Source of the DNA: an uncultured Clostridia bacterium
GTDB taxonomy: Bacteria; Bacillota; Clostridia; UBA1381
Assembly: GCA_934489015.1 (NCBI GenBank)
Contig: CAKSSN010000034.1
Coordinates: forward strand, 1-23,559
Length of the DNA stretch: 23,559 bases
Direction: 5' to 3'
Under the pieces are notes generated by a model. The model saw nothing but the letters and a program-made list of their open reading frames with translations. It was not told the origin of the DNA and ran no database searches. Position 1 is the first letter of the stretch, and the number at the start of each line of letters is the position of its first letter. The position numbers were made by a program, and so were the translations under genes. Below, piece by piece: positions 23,104-23,559 of the stretch.

Positions 23104-23132
23104 ATTATACGGCAGAGCCGTTTAATTATCAA
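23104..23132 (-). promoter_or_regulatory. Promoter of the beta-helix protein gene
   Basis: Minus strand: TTGATA (23127-23132), a 17-bp spacer and TATAAT (23104-23109). The -35 box lies inside the last codons of the upstream TetR-family gene. Confidence 0.75.
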
Positions 23133-23559
23133 TGTTTTTTATTATACCGTAAACAAAGTCGAGCTGACATTGTGCCCTTTTCCTGTCGCCCCACATAACA
23201 TAGTCAAGCACGGCAGATGCTATTATGTAAACGCACGGGCGAAGCTTATCGGGTGTACTGCCGGTTTTATGCGCTAATTTCAGAGCAAGCCTTTCATACA
23301 TATAGTTTACTTCAAGCGCAATTTCACGCATTTTTTCGCTGTATTCGGAATTTGCCGCTATCTGATAAATAAACCGAATTGCATTTTTAAATCCGTCAAT
23401 GTAATCGAGAATACCGCCGAAAAATCCGTCCAAATCGCAAACGGAAGCGAAAACATATTCAAATATTTTATCAACGGTTTTATAAAAGCCGTATTTCGTA
23501 ACCTCTGTGACAAGATTTTGTTTGTCGTCAAACCAATAGTAAAGCGAGCCGAGCGACAG
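23122..23559 (-). CDS. TetR/AcrR-family regulator, N-terminus outside the window
   Basis: The frame is open from the right edge for 145 codons and begins inside the helix-turn-helix: LSLGSLYYWFDDKQNLVTEV is the typical end of a TetR DNA-binding domain (recognition helix GSLYYWF). The remaining residues form the all-helical ligand/dimer domain (YEYV..., IALEVNYMYERLALKLAHK, ASAVLDYVMWGDRKRA). About 30-35 N-terminal residues lie beyond position 23559. It is followed on the same strand by the beta-helix protein gene, which has its own promoter inside this gene's end; regulation of that gene by this protein is possible but not shown. Confidence 0.88.
   Translation of the reverse strand: MSLGSLYYWFDDKQNLVTEVTKYGFYKTVDKIFEYVFASVCDLDGFFGGILDYIDGFKNAIRFIYQIAANSEYSEKMREIALEVNYMYERLALKLAHKTGSTPDKLRPCVYIIASAVLDYVMWGDRKRAQCQLDFVYGIIKNIDN

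Overview
The window looks like a chromosomal segment of a low-GC Gram-positive anaerobe of the class Clostridia, probably an uncultured gut-type Oscillospirales or relative. The evidence is an IspH reductase fused to S1 RNA-binding domains (a clostridial arrangement), a LytR-CpsA-Psr wall protein, a DUF1292 protein, AraC-controlled glycan genes, lipoprotein signal peptides and strong TTGACA/TATAAT promoters. Genus cannot be fixed from the sequence alone.

Layout, left to right. 1-2.9 kb: a large secreted protein with Ig-like, Cys/His-repeat and GLUG-like segments. 3.0-6.5 kb: an LCP (wall polymer transferase) gene overlapping ispH-S1, both on the minus strand behind a good promoter. 6.6-8.9 kb: an AraC regulator divergent from a cytoplasmic GH27 alpha-galactosidase that overlaps a small Cys-rich protein gene. 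9.1-10.4 kb: a pyridoxal-type kinase and a DUF1292 protein. 10.4-13.4 kb: a three-gene ABC transporter operon of the TrpXYZ type on the minus strand, behind a consensus promoter and a 130-nt leader. 13.5-13.6 kb: a compact multi-stem element of unknown nature. 13.6-17.1 kb: a decayed glycan-uptake locus (GH92 fragment, secreted-protein remnant, solute-binding lipoprotein with a tandem duplication, AraC remnant in two frames). 17.2-20.6 kb: alaS and nth, overlapping by one base. 20.6-23.0 kb: a secreted beta-helix protein and a 52-aa small ORF coupled to its stop codon. 23.1 kb to the edge: the C-terminal part of a TetR-family regulator.

The most interesting signal is the transporter leader (minus strand, about 13402 to 13271). 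It carries seven NAG triplets at exact 5-nt spacing, two more downstream, and an intrinsic terminator. The terminator's 5' arm can pair either with its own 3' arm or with a segment inside the triplet run. That is the architecture of TRAP (MtrB) attenuation of Bacillus trp genes, here ahead of a putative tryptophan/tyrosine transporter. A short leader ORF with Phe and Tyr codons is a competing explanation. Second in interest are the 133-nt folded element at 13485-13617, the 52-aa coupled ORF, and the internally deleted glycan locus.
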